From NCBI GenBank assembly GCA_964351885.1, contig CAYGPP010000004.1, positions 1 through 60,463 of the forward strand: 60,463 bases of DNA, read 5' to 3'. A program made the translations under genes and the position numbers. The DNA is from Marinoscillum sp964351885. GTDB lineage: Bacteria > Bacteroidota > Bacteroidia > Cytophagales > Cyclobacteriaceae. This document shows, in pieces, positions 35,164-42,685 of the stretch. The notes beneath the pieces are model-generated. The model saw only the letters and a list, made by a program, of their open reading frames with translations. It had not been told where the DNA came from and searched no databases. The number at the start of each line of letters is the position of its first letter. The first letter of the stretch is position 1.

Positions 35164-36549
35164 ATGTCGCAACATAGATTTTCAAATTACTTCCCGGCAC
35201 TATTCTTAGTAGCAGATATTTGCTGCCTTAATGTTGGGATTATCGGAGCAAATTATAATCGATTTGGTGTTCTGTTCTATGAAAATGAAAATTATTTCAT
35301 TCTTCAAATAATTTTAAATGCAGCATGGTTAATTATTTTCTATTCAACTAATCTTCATAAGTTGGATAGAGAACTTCGATTGATTGATCATTTGAATAGA
35401 GTACTTACTGGATTAGTTATTAATCTTTCGATAGTTTTCGCCCTGTGGTTTATTGCTAAGCCGTTTTATTATTCGCGGCAGCATCTTTTTGTTACATATC
35501 TGATTTTTACTTTTTTGTTAGTCCTTTGGAGGTCAAGTTGGCACTATTTCATTAGATATTATCGGTTAAAGGGTTACAATATTCGCAATGTAGTTATTGT
35601 AGGTTATGGAGAGTTGGCTATAGATTTGGAACGTTATTTAAGGTTCAATCAAGGAATTGGATATCGTTTTCTAGGATACTTTGATAATAATCCATTGGAG
35701 GCTCGAGGGCGATATTTGGGTACGGTTAATGAGCTTCAAAAAGTTGTAGCCAATAAGTCAATAGATGTGATTTTTTGTTGTTTGCCTCATTTGTATAATA
35801 ATGAAATAAAGAAGCTCATTGATTATGCGGAGAATAATTTAATTAAGGTTAAAATTATTTCTGAATTCAGTAGACTGGGCAACAAAAATTTAAGCATTCA
35901 AAAATACGGTGAAATACCAATAATTAATGTAGGTGCCATTCCGCTTGATAATCAAGTCAATCAATTTATTAAAAGGGCATTTGACGTAATTTTCTCCTCT
36001 CTCGTCATAATATTTATTTTCTCATGGTTAATACCGATCATTGCCCTCCTAATTCGATTGGAATCATCAGGACCTATTTTTTTTAAGCAGGAACGTAATG
36101 GTAGAGATAATCACCCCTTTTTGTGTTTGAAATTTCGAACAATGGTACTTAATAAGGAATCTGATTTAAAGCAAGCAACAAAAAATGATCCTAGAATTAC
36201 TAAAGTAGGCGCGATTTTAAGAAAAACAAGTATTGATGAGTTGCCTCAGTTTATTAATGTTTTTTTAAGTGATATGTCAGTTGTAGGTCCAAGACCGCAT
36301 CCAATTAAATTGAATGAAAAATTTCAACCAAAGATTGACCGATTCATTCAGCGTCATGCGGTAAAGCCTGGCATTACGGGACTGGCACAAGCTAAAGGTT
36401 TCAGAGGCGAAACATCTGTTTTTAGTGATATGAGCGGGAGGGTTAAACTGGATCGTTTCTATGTCAAAAACTGGTCATTGGTACTTGATTTCAAAATAAT
36501 TATCTTGACAATGATTTCTATGATGAAAGGCAGCGAAAATGCCTATTGA
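35164..36549 (+). CDS. undecaprenyl-phosphate sugar phosphotransferase (WcaJ/WbaP type), copy 2
   Basis: This 461-residue paralogue of the protein at 4577-5953 is collinear with it from the first residues (SQHRFSNYFPALF against PSHRYSKYIPSIF) to the last (KGSENAY against RGSDKAY). It has the same N-terminal membrane segments, central Rossmann-like domain and catalytic C-terminus (FKQERNGRDNHPFLCLKFRTM, RKTSIDELPQFINVF, VVGPRPH). It starts synthesis of a lipid-linked repeat unit. The ATG at 35164 is chosen because the paralogy begins there. It closes the polysaccharide locus on the right together with the WecA-type gene. Confidence 0.92.
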   Translation: MSQHRFSNYFPALFLVADICCLNVGIIGANYNRFGVLFYENENYFILQIILNAAWLIIFYSTNLHKLDRELRLIDHLNRVLTGLVINLSIVFALWFIAKPFYYSRQHLFVTYLIFTFLLVLWRSSWHYFIRYYRLKGYNIRNVVIVGYGELAIDLERYLRFNQGIGYRFLGYFDNNPLEARGRYLGTVNELQKVVANKSIDVIFCCLPHLYNNEIKKLIDYAENNLIKVKIISEFSRLGNKNLSIQKYGEIPIINVGAIPLDNQVNQFIKRAFDVIFSSLVIIFIFSWLIPIIALLIRLESSGPIFFKQERNGRDNHPFLCLKFRTMVLNKESDLKQATKNDPRITKVGAILRKTSIDELPQFINVFLSDMSVVGPRPHPIKLNEKFQPKIDRFIQRHAVKPGITGLAQAKGFRGETSVFSDMSGRVKLDRFYVKNWSLVLDFKIIILTMISMMKGSENAY

Positions 36550-36639
36550 TCGATAGAAGTTCTTCATTCATCGTTTTTATAAGAATAATCTAATTATATA
36601 TATCTATTATTACATTTATTAAGTGATTAGATATTCTCA

Positions 36640-37740
36640 ATGCAGATCATAATAGCCGTACTTTCCTCTCTTTTTATTGCTTTTCTACTCTTACCACTGA
36701 TCATTAAGGTGAGTAAGTCCATTGATTTGATGGATAATCCCGACCCAAGAAAGAACCATAGTGTTTCAACACCAGTATTGGGTGGAATTGCGATTCTGTT
36801 GGGATTTTTCTTTGCATTGCTACTTACGGTTAGCATAGCTGATTTAGGCATAATCAAGTACTTTCTTTTTGGACTTCTGATCATTTTTGTCACGGGTCTT
36901 CGAGATGATATATCTGGGTTGCTTGCAAGACATAAATTATTTGCTCAGGTATTTGCTTCCTTTTTAATGGTTCAGTTTTCGGAATTAAAACTTACTGGTC
37001 TTTATGGACTAGCCGGTTTTGAAGAAATGCCAGCGTGGTTCAATTTGATGCTTTCTGTTTTTGTAATCGTAGGCCTCACTAACAGCTTTAACCTAATAGA
37101 TGGAATTGATGGATTGGCGGCTTCCATAAGTGCATTTATCCTCACTTTCTATGGTTCTGTGTTCTATATGGCAGAGGAAATGACTTATGCTGTAGCATGT
37201 GGAGCATTGGTTGGAGCACTTTTAGCTTTTCTTTTTTTTAATTGGCAGCCGGCAAAAATATTTATGGGGGATACAGGCTCAATGATACTGGGGTTTAGTA
37301 TCGCAGCATTTTCATTTCATTTTTTGAATGTAACCTACAATCAATCTTTATTTGTGTTTGAATTAGGCGCTCCTGTAGCCTTGGTATTAAGTGTACTGAT
37401 TATTCCTATTGTCGATACCCTTCGGGTTTTTATTATTCGATTTTGGAATGGCAATAACCCCTTAGATCCGGATAGGAATCATTTACATCATGAGATTAAA
37501 CGCCTTGGCTTGAATGATAAACAGACTACTTCTTTCTTATTGGGAATTAATTTGTTGTTTTTAGTTACCGTGGTTTCATTAAATGGGCTCTTGTCCAATA
37601 CTGTCTTGATTCTGGTAACAATAAGTATTGTCATGGTATTACTCTATATATTAGAAAGAAAACTATCCAAAGTACCTAAAGCAATTCAAGAGAAAAATGA
37701 GTCTCCCGAAAAACACCTTTACGTATCCAAATCGGCTTAA
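36640..37740 (+). CDS. WecA/TagO-type undecaprenyl-phosphate HexNAc-1-phosphate transferase
   Basis: This 366-residue MraY/WecA-family protein has about ten membrane segments. Conserved motifs are visible: DNPDPRKNHSVSTPVLGG, the metal-binding GLRDDISG, NSFNLIDGIDGLAA, FMGDTGSMILGF and the HLHHEIKRLGL histidine motif of the WecA branch. It transfers GlcNAc-1-phosphate or a similar amino sugar to undecaprenyl phosphate, starting a glycan such as an O-antigen-like or secondary cell-wall polymer. It is a third initiating enzyme in the locus. It has no close downstream partner; pheS starts 44 bases later and seems to have its own promoter. Confidence 0.9.
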   Translation: MQIIIAVLSSLFIAFLLLPLIIKVSKSIDLMDNPDPRKNHSVSTPVLGGIAILLGFFFALLLTVSIADLGIIKYFLFGLLIIFVTGLRDDISGLLARHKLFAQVFASFLMVQFSELKLTGLYGLAGFEEMPAWFNLMLSVFVIVGLTNSFNLIDGIDGLAASISAFILTFYGSVFYMAEEMTYAVACGALVGALLAFLFFNWQPAKIFMGDTGSMILGFSIAAFSFHFLNVTYNQSLFVFELGAPVALVLSVLIIPIVDTLRVFIIRFWNGNNPLDPDRNHLHHEIKRLGLNDKQTTSFLLGINLLFLVTVVSLNGLLSNTVLILVTISIVMVLLYILERKLSKVPKAIQEKNESPEKHLYVSKSA

Positions 37741-37756
37741 TGACTGAGAGGTTTGC

Positions 37757-37764
37757 TAACTTTG
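37757..37764 (+). promoter_or_regulatory. candidate -7 promoter box of pheS
   Basis: TAACTTTG matches the Bacteroidota TAnnTTTG -7 consensus exactly and lies 20 bases before the pheS ATG, in the 44-base gap after the WecA-type gene. No TTG occurs at the expected -33 distance. Confidence 0.45.
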
Positions 37765-37784
37765 ATCGCTAATAAATACCAGTG

Positions 37785-38795
37785 ATGAAGGAGAAGATAG
37801 AGAGTTATTTGAAGGAAGTTTCCAGTGCTACAGCTTCAAGTCAAGAAGAGTTAGAGTCATTTCGATTGCGTTTCATAAGTCGAAAAGGGGTGATAAACAC
37901 GTTATTTGACGAATTCAAGAGTATACCAAATGACCAGAAAAGGCTTCTTGGAGGCGTATTAAATAGTTTTAAGCAGACGGTACAAACTAAGTTTCAAGAG
38001 TTAATTGATTCCCTCGAATCGAGTACCAATGATCAAGCGGAGAATGACTTAGACGTTTCGCTACCACCATTAATGTCAAGAGGATCTATTCATCCATTAA
38101 CAACAATCAAAAATCGCATCATTCAGATCTTTGAAAGACAAGGGTTTAGCGTAAAGGAGGGGCCTGAAATCGAGGATGATTTCCATAATTTTACCGCACT
38201 GAACTTTCCAGAAAACCATCCTGCCAGAGAAATGCAGGACACTTACTTCATTGCGAAGAATCCTGATACGCTTCTGCGTACACATACTTCTAACGTTCAA
38301 GTACGATTGATGGAATCGGGCAGACCCCCGTTTAGATCAATTATGCCGGGAAGAGTTTATAGAAATGAGGCCATTTCTGCGAGAGCGCATTGTTTTTTTA
38401 ATCAAGTTGAGGGGCTTTATGTTGATAAAGCCGTTTCATTTAAAGACCTGAAAGAAACCATCTATCATTTTGCACAAGAACTCTTTGGTAAGGATACTGA
38501 TATAAGATTCAGGCCGTCTTATTTTCCTTTTACTGAGCCAAGTGCTGAAATAGACATTAGCTGTTTTATTTGTAAAGGTGATGGCTGCAAAATCTGTAAA
38601 CACACCGGATGGGTAGAGATTGGGGGTTCTGGAATGGTTGACCCTAATGTGTTAGAGAGCTGTGGTATTGACTCTAAAGAATATAGTGGATTTGCGTTTG
38701 GAATGGGAATCGAGCGTATTGCTATGCTGAAATATGAAATCAATGACATTCGTCTTTTTTCCGAAAATGATCTAAGATTCCTTCATCAATTTTGA
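37785..38795 (+). CDS. pheS: phenylalanine--tRNA ligase alpha subunit
   Basis: This 336-residue class II tRNA synthetase subunit has an N-terminal coiled-coil arm (about residues 1-85) and a catalytic domain with EGPEIEDDFHNFTALNFPENHPAR, LLRTHTSNVQVR, the PSYFPFTEPSAE motif and the class II motif 3 FGMGIERIAMLKY. Four cysteines in CFICKGDGCKICKHTGW are positioned for a metal-binding loop, as in some bacterial PheS proteins. It charges tRNA-Phe together with PheT, which is not next to it. A GTG one codon earlier is an alternative start. It ends 2 bases from the convergent moxR gene. Confidence 0.96.
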   Translation: MKEKIESYLKEVSSATASSQEELESFRLRFISRKGVINTLFDEFKSIPNDQKRLLGGVLNSFKQTVQTKFQELIDSLESSTNDQAENDLDVSLPPLMSRGSIHPLTTIKNRIIQIFERQGFSVKEGPEIEDDFHNFTALNFPENHPAREMQDTYFIAKNPDTLLRTHTSNVQVRLMESGRPPFRSIMPGRVYRNEAISARAHCFFNQVEGLYVDKAVSFKDLKETIYHFAQELFGKDTDIRFRPSYFPFTEPSAEIDISCFICKGDGCKICKHTGWVEIGGSGMVDPNVLESCGIDSKEYSGFAFGMGIERIAMLKYEINDIRLFSENDLRFLHQF

Positions 38796-38797
38796 AT

Positions 38798-39763
38798 TTA
38801 GAGGAGGTCTTTAATTAATTGTTCTTCAGTTTTTCCTTCTGCTTCTGCCTTGAAATTCTTCACAATCCTGTGTACTAAGACTGGTTGAGCGATTTCCTTC
38901 ACATCTTCAATATCTGGAGAATATTTGCCCTTGAGCAATGCATTACATTTAGCCGCGAGCACTAAAAACTGACTCGCTCTTGGTCCTGCTCCCCATTCAA
39001 GATAATTATCACTAAGTTCACTTGAATGTTCACCAAACGGTCTGGTTTTGTGAACCAGATTCACAATATATTCAAATACATTATCTGCAACCGGCACTTT
39101 TTTGATGAGTTGCTGAAAGGCGAGGATTTCATCCTTAGAAATAACTTTTTCTGCCTTCTTCAAGTCACTCCCTGTGGTTTGCTTGATGATTTCCAATTCT
39201 TCACTAAGTGAAGGATAATTTAGTTTGATCATGAACATGAAACGATCCAGTTGAGCTTCGGGCAATGGATAGGTTCCTTCCTGTTCAATTGGATTTTGGG
39301 TAGCTAAAACAAAAAATGGTTTGTCTAGCACATAGTTATTACCACCAATGGTAATAGCACCCTCCTGCATCGCTTCTAAGAGCGCTGATTGCGTTTTCGG
39401 AGGGGTTCTATTAATCTCATCGGCCAATACCACATTGGAGAAGATGGGGCCTTTCATAAATCGAAGGTTTCTATCTTGATCTAGCGTATCTGCCCCGAGC
39501 ACATCAGAAGGCATCAAATCAGGTGTGAACTGAATTCGACTAAAGTCCAAGCCAAGGGCATTAGATATGGTGTGTACCAACAATGTCTTAGCTAAGCCAG
39601 GAACACCAACTAACAAGGAGTGACCACCACAGAATACAGAAATAATCAAGAGACGAACCACCTCTTTTTGGCCAATGACTTGCTTGCCAATTTCACGCTC
39701 CAACTTTTCATAAGCTGTATATAGTGATTTAGCCAGTTCTACTTCGTTCTTGTTGTCAGACAT
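38798..39763 (-). CDS. MoxR-family AAA+ ATPase
   Basis: This 321-residue protein has the MoxR Walker A motif GVPGLAKT, Walker B with LADEINRTPPKTQSALLEAM, sensor FVLATQNPIEQEGTYPLPEAQLDRF and the C-terminal lid domain. MoxR ATPases act as chaperones that help activate or assemble metal- or VWA-domain proteins, normally encoded next to them. Here no VWA or DUF58 gene follows, since the operon ends against pheS. It is the last gene of a six-gene minus-strand run, 14 bases after surA. Confidence 0.92.
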   Translation of the reverse strand: MSDNKNEVELAKSLYTAYEKLEREIGKQVIGQKEVVRLLIISVFCGGHSLLVGVPGLAKTLLVHTISNALGLDFSRIQFTPDLMPSDVLGADTLDQDRNLRFMKGPIFSNVVLADEINRTPPKTQSALLEAMQEGAITIGGNNYVLDKPFFVLATQNPIEQEGTYPLPEAQLDRFMFMIKLNYPSLSEELEIIKQTTGSDLKKAEKVISKDEILAFQQLIKKVPVADNVFEYIVNLVHKTRPFGEHSSELSDNYLEWGAGPRASQFLVLAAKCNALLKGKYSPDIEDVKEIAQPVLVHRIVKNFKAEAEGKTEEQLIKDLL

Positions 39764-39777
39764 GTAAATTGATTTCT

Positions 39778-41127
39778 TTATTCTAAAAGATTACAGTTTT
39801 GATATTCAGGGTCGATTTCTATGAAGACATCTTCTCTTGCCTTTTCAAACCAATCGGACAGAATCTTATTTCTCTTATTATTGAGTGTAGCAGTCGCGAT
39901 TTTTTGATAATCCTGTTTGAGGTTTGCTTCGTGTGGTGCTATTCGTTCTTTGTAGTACAGAATCCGAAAAGCAGTTGATCCGTCAGGTTGCTGGAACTCT
40001 ATTGGTTTACTTATGGTACCGATCGTCATGGTATCAAGCGTGAAAAACATGGTCGGGTCAAGCTGCTCTACGGAGACTCTTGTTGATTCACTATCGTCCA
40101 TGAAAAAACCACCATTTGAAGAGGTCAATTGATCATCTGAATACTCCTTGGCCGCTGCTTGAAAAGTTAAGCTATCTGCGATAATCACTGTTCTAAGGCT
40201 ATCCAGATACTTCTCAGACTTCAGAATGTCATCGGCTGATGGTTTTGGAGTCATAAGGATATGGCGAGTTTTAAAAGTATTTCCTCTTTTTTGTTGGAGT
40301 TCAATCAGGTGATATCCGAATTGTGTTTCGATTGGCATAGACAATTCGTTTTCCGCCAAGGTCATCGCGCTCGCTTCAAACTCAGGGGCGAGATCTCCTC
40401 GTTTATAAAAAGGCAACTCACCACCACGAGCTGCTGATCCAGGATCAACGGAATACTGTCGTGCTAAAGAAGCAAAAGACTCCCCTTTAAGAATTCTTCC
40501 TCTTAGCTCATACATTTCCTTTTTTACAGCCTCTTTTTGTGATTTACCCGCTGCGGGTTTTTTAACTATTTGACCAACCATTACCTCAGTCGAGAAAAAA
40601 GGTAAGCTATCAATAGGTATTTTATTGAAGAACTTTTTGACCTCAGCTGGGGAGACTTTTATTCCAGTCGTGATTTCCCCTTGCATACGCTGTACAGTCA
40701 TTTGGTCTTTTATATCGTCAAAAAGCTCTGCTTTGATTGCATCGAGTGATTTTCCGTAGTACTCTGCTATTTCCTCTTCGGATCCAATTTGAGAAACCAT
40801 ATAATCAACCCTACGATTCAAATTGCTATATACTTCTACATCATCCACATACACCGAATCAATTTCCGCCTTGGCAAGCAACATTTTGTTTACGACCAAT
40901 TGCTCTAGAATACCACACTTAGCATCGGCTTCCCTAAACTCTCCTCTCGATAGATAATCAAGATAGGCCTTCTCTAAATCTGACTGAAGGACTATATAGT
41001 TATCAACTTTTGCTATTATTTTATCAATAACCAAACTGTTGGATTGGGAGAAAGACAGAAATGGAAGCAAAAGGAAGAGTCCTTTAACGATATATTTCAA
41101 ATAGGTTTTTCTGCTTGGCATCTTCAT
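39778..41127 (-). CDS. surA: SurA-like periplasmic peptidyl-prolyl isomerase/chaperone
   Basis: This 449-residue protein has a signal peptide (LFLLLPFLSFSQ near residues 17-28), a SurA N-terminal chaperone domain (about 30-170) and two parvulin domains. The first contains FASLARQYSVDPGSAARGGELPFYKRGDLAPEF in two halves; the second begins near KTRHILMTPKPSAD. It should assist outer-membrane protein folding in the periplasm. Its start lies 44 bases inside the upstream lipoprotein gene; the signal peptide falls entirely within the first 30 codons, so a later start is unlikely. Confidence 0.9.
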   Translation of the reverse strand: MKMPSRKTYLKYIVKGLFLLLPFLSFSQSNSLVIDKIIAKVDNYIVLQSDLEKAYLDYLSRGEFREADAKCGILEQLVVNKMLLAKAEIDSVYVDDVEVYSNLNRRVDYMVSQIGSEEEIAEYYGKSLDAIKAELFDDIKDQMTVQRMQGEITTGIKVSPAEVKKFFNKIPIDSLPFFSTEVMVGQIVKKPAAGKSQKEAVKKEMYELRGRILKGESFASLARQYSVDPGSAARGGELPFYKRGDLAPEFEASAMTLAENELSMPIETQFGYHLIELQQKRGNTFKTRHILMTPKPSADDILKSEKYLDSLRTVIIADSLTFQAAAKEYSDDQLTSSNGGFFMDDSESTRVSVEQLDPTMFFTLDTMTIGTISKPIEFQQPDGSTAFRILYYKERIAPHEANLKQDYQKIATATLNNKRNKILSDWFEKAREDVFIEIDPEYQNCNLLE

Positions 41128-41935
41128 AGATTTGATCTTCTAACTCCTTCTTAAGCGCAATTTTTCTTTTATTGAGAATGATGTTACTTATATCATCTCG
41201 AATGAATTCTAACGGTGAGATCTCGTTAGAAATTTTAAATTCAAGGATTTTTATAAAATAAGTGTAGTCGTCATCATTTGTTTCTGAATACGTATTCTTA
41301 CTAATGAACTGGTCTTTTCTCTCCAACTTTTCCAACGGTGTACCCATGATTAGCTCATCAAAAATTAACCAAGTGGAATCTTCAAGATAGGATTTAACCG
41401 AAAACTGAGAAACATAGGATTCCAAATTGCTCAAATTTCCTTTCGGATATTCTCTGAAGTTCCGTCGGAACTGTCTAATGTTCGGGGCGCTCTGTGGAAT
41501 TTTTGCAAAAATACACTTTACTATATTTTGACGCAGAAGGAAGTTGTCTTGTTTTTCCTCGTAATAGGTAAGTATCGCTTCTTCATTTACCTCGCGATTT
41601 AAATTTTTCTCTATGAATTTTTTTTCAAATGCATGAACCATTAATGCATAGCGGTAATCCAATACCTTTCGCTCTATTTCTGCTTCACTAAAATCTACTG
41701 CTTCAGATGATTTGGAAATCATTAGCTGCTTACGTGTCCAGTCCTCAATATACTTTTCAGCCAGTTTGGTGCTGTCTTCAAAAGTAAGGTTGGAAGAAAA
41801 CAGACCGTCGAGATCAGAAAGGTAGAGATAATTAGTCATGCTTTTGGCAATAGGTTCCTCCTCTTGTGTCTCTTTGGGCGTGAAAAACTCACATCCAGAG
41901 CTCAGGAGTAACATCAATAGCCAAGCGTGCTTCAT
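41084..41935 (-). CDS. SurA-related periplasmic lipoprotein (no parvulin domain seen)
   Basis: This 283-residue protein has a short lipoprotein-like signal ending at Cys15 (LLSSGC; the -3 residue is Ser rather than Leu, so lipidation is not certain). A helical body follows, resembling SurA/PpiD chaperone domains: an N-terminal helical region with KLAEKYIEDWTRKQLM, then a charged C-terminal helix. The parvulin motifs seen in the next gene are missing. Paired with surA by a 44-base overlap, it is likely a membrane-anchored co-chaperone for outer-membrane proteins. It begins directly after the stop of the kinase gene upstream. Confidence 0.65.
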   Translation of the reverse strand: MKHAWLLMLLLSSGCEFFTPKETQEEEPIAKSMTNYLYLSDLDGLFSSNLTFEDSTKLAEKYIEDWTRKQLMISKSSEAVDFSEAEIERKVLDYRYALMVHAFEKKFIEKNLNREVNEEAILTYYEEKQDNFLLRQNIVKCIFAKIPQSAPNIRQFRRNFREYPKGNLSNLESYVSQFSVKSYLEDSTWLIFDELIMGTPLEKLERKDQFISKNTYSETNDDDYTYFIKILEFKISNEISPLEFIRDDISNIILNKRKIALKKELEDQIYEDAKQKNLFEIYR

Positions 41936-42349
41936 TTAATTGAGCTTTTTTGTAAGCGTGCAAATATTGTAATTCTTCTCCGTTGTGAACTCTATTTTGT
42001 CCATTATTCTTTTGACTAACATTAGGCCCACGCCTCCTTTTCGCCCTGAAGAAATAATCTCATCCATAGAAGGCTCAGCGTATACCGATGGGTTAAATCT
42101 AATCCCTTGATCTCTGATGATAAATACGACTTGATGATGTGGGACTAATTCCACAATTACTTCTATTTGATGAGAAGGATTACAATTGTTTGAGTGGATA
42201 ATCAAGTTGGCACAAACTTCATCTACTGCCAATACAATTTTATGAACCTCAAGCTCAGAGAGGTTTTGCTCTAGCAAGTGATTACCAACAAAATCTCGTA
42301 TTTCAACAAGGTTCTCTTTACTGCACGCTATGTTGAGCTTCTTATTCAT
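41936..42349 (-). CDS. RsbW/SpoIIAB-like serine kinase (anti-sigma type)
   Basis: This 137-residue GHKL ATPase-fold protein has the N-box in VLAVDEVCANLIIHSN (Glu and Asn for Mg-ATP), the G1-type FIIRDQGIRFNP and the G2-type GGVGLMLVKRIMD. In partner-switching systems such kinases phosphorylate a STAS protein and sequester another partner, often a sigma factor. The STAS gene lies directly upstream with an 8-base overlap. No sigma factor is nearby, so the output target is unknown. A TTG four codons earlier is an alternative start. Confidence 0.87.
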   Translation of the reverse strand: MNKKLNIACSKENLVEIRDFVGNHLLEQNLSELEVHKIVLAVDEVCANLIIHSNNCNPSHQIEVIVELVPHHQVVFIIRDQGIRFNPSVYAEPSMDEIISSGRKGGVGLMLVKRIMDKIEFTTEKNYNICTLTKKLN

Positions 42350-42680
42350 TAATTCTTGCAACCGCGTCCTCCAGGTTTTTGGAGATATTCATAATATGTT
42401 GTAGCCCCAAAATCTCAAATACTTCAAGAACTTTAGGGTGTAACCCAAATATTACCAAAGTAACGCCTTTGGACTTCAGCTCTTCGATATAAGAAATAAA
42501 AACGCCTAACCCAGCCGACGATATATAATCTAGTTCGGTCAAATCAATAAGAATATCGCTACCAATCTCAGCTGCTGATTTCAGCGAATTGTCCAGTTCA
42601 ATTGAGGTGCTGGCATCCACCTCTCCAGCGACTTTAATAAGTTGATAATTATCTTTTACGTCTGAATCTATATTGATCAT
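42342..42680 (-). CDS. STAS-domain anti-anti-sigma factor-like protein
   Basis: This 112-residue single STAS domain contains GEVDASTSIELDNSL near the N-terminus and LDYISSAGLGVF at residues 50-61. Ser54 or Ser55 there is the likely phospho-acceptor. It should switch between phosphorylated and free forms under the adjoining kinase and the SpoIIE-type phosphatase, encoded 5 bases upstream. Confidence 0.9.
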   Translation of the reverse strand: MINIDSDVKDNYQLIKVAGEVDASTSIELDNSLKSAAEIGSDILIDLTELDYISSAGLGVFISYIEELKSKGVTLVIFGLHPKVLEVFEILGLQHIMNISKNLEDAVARINE

Positions 42681-42685
42681 GTTCT

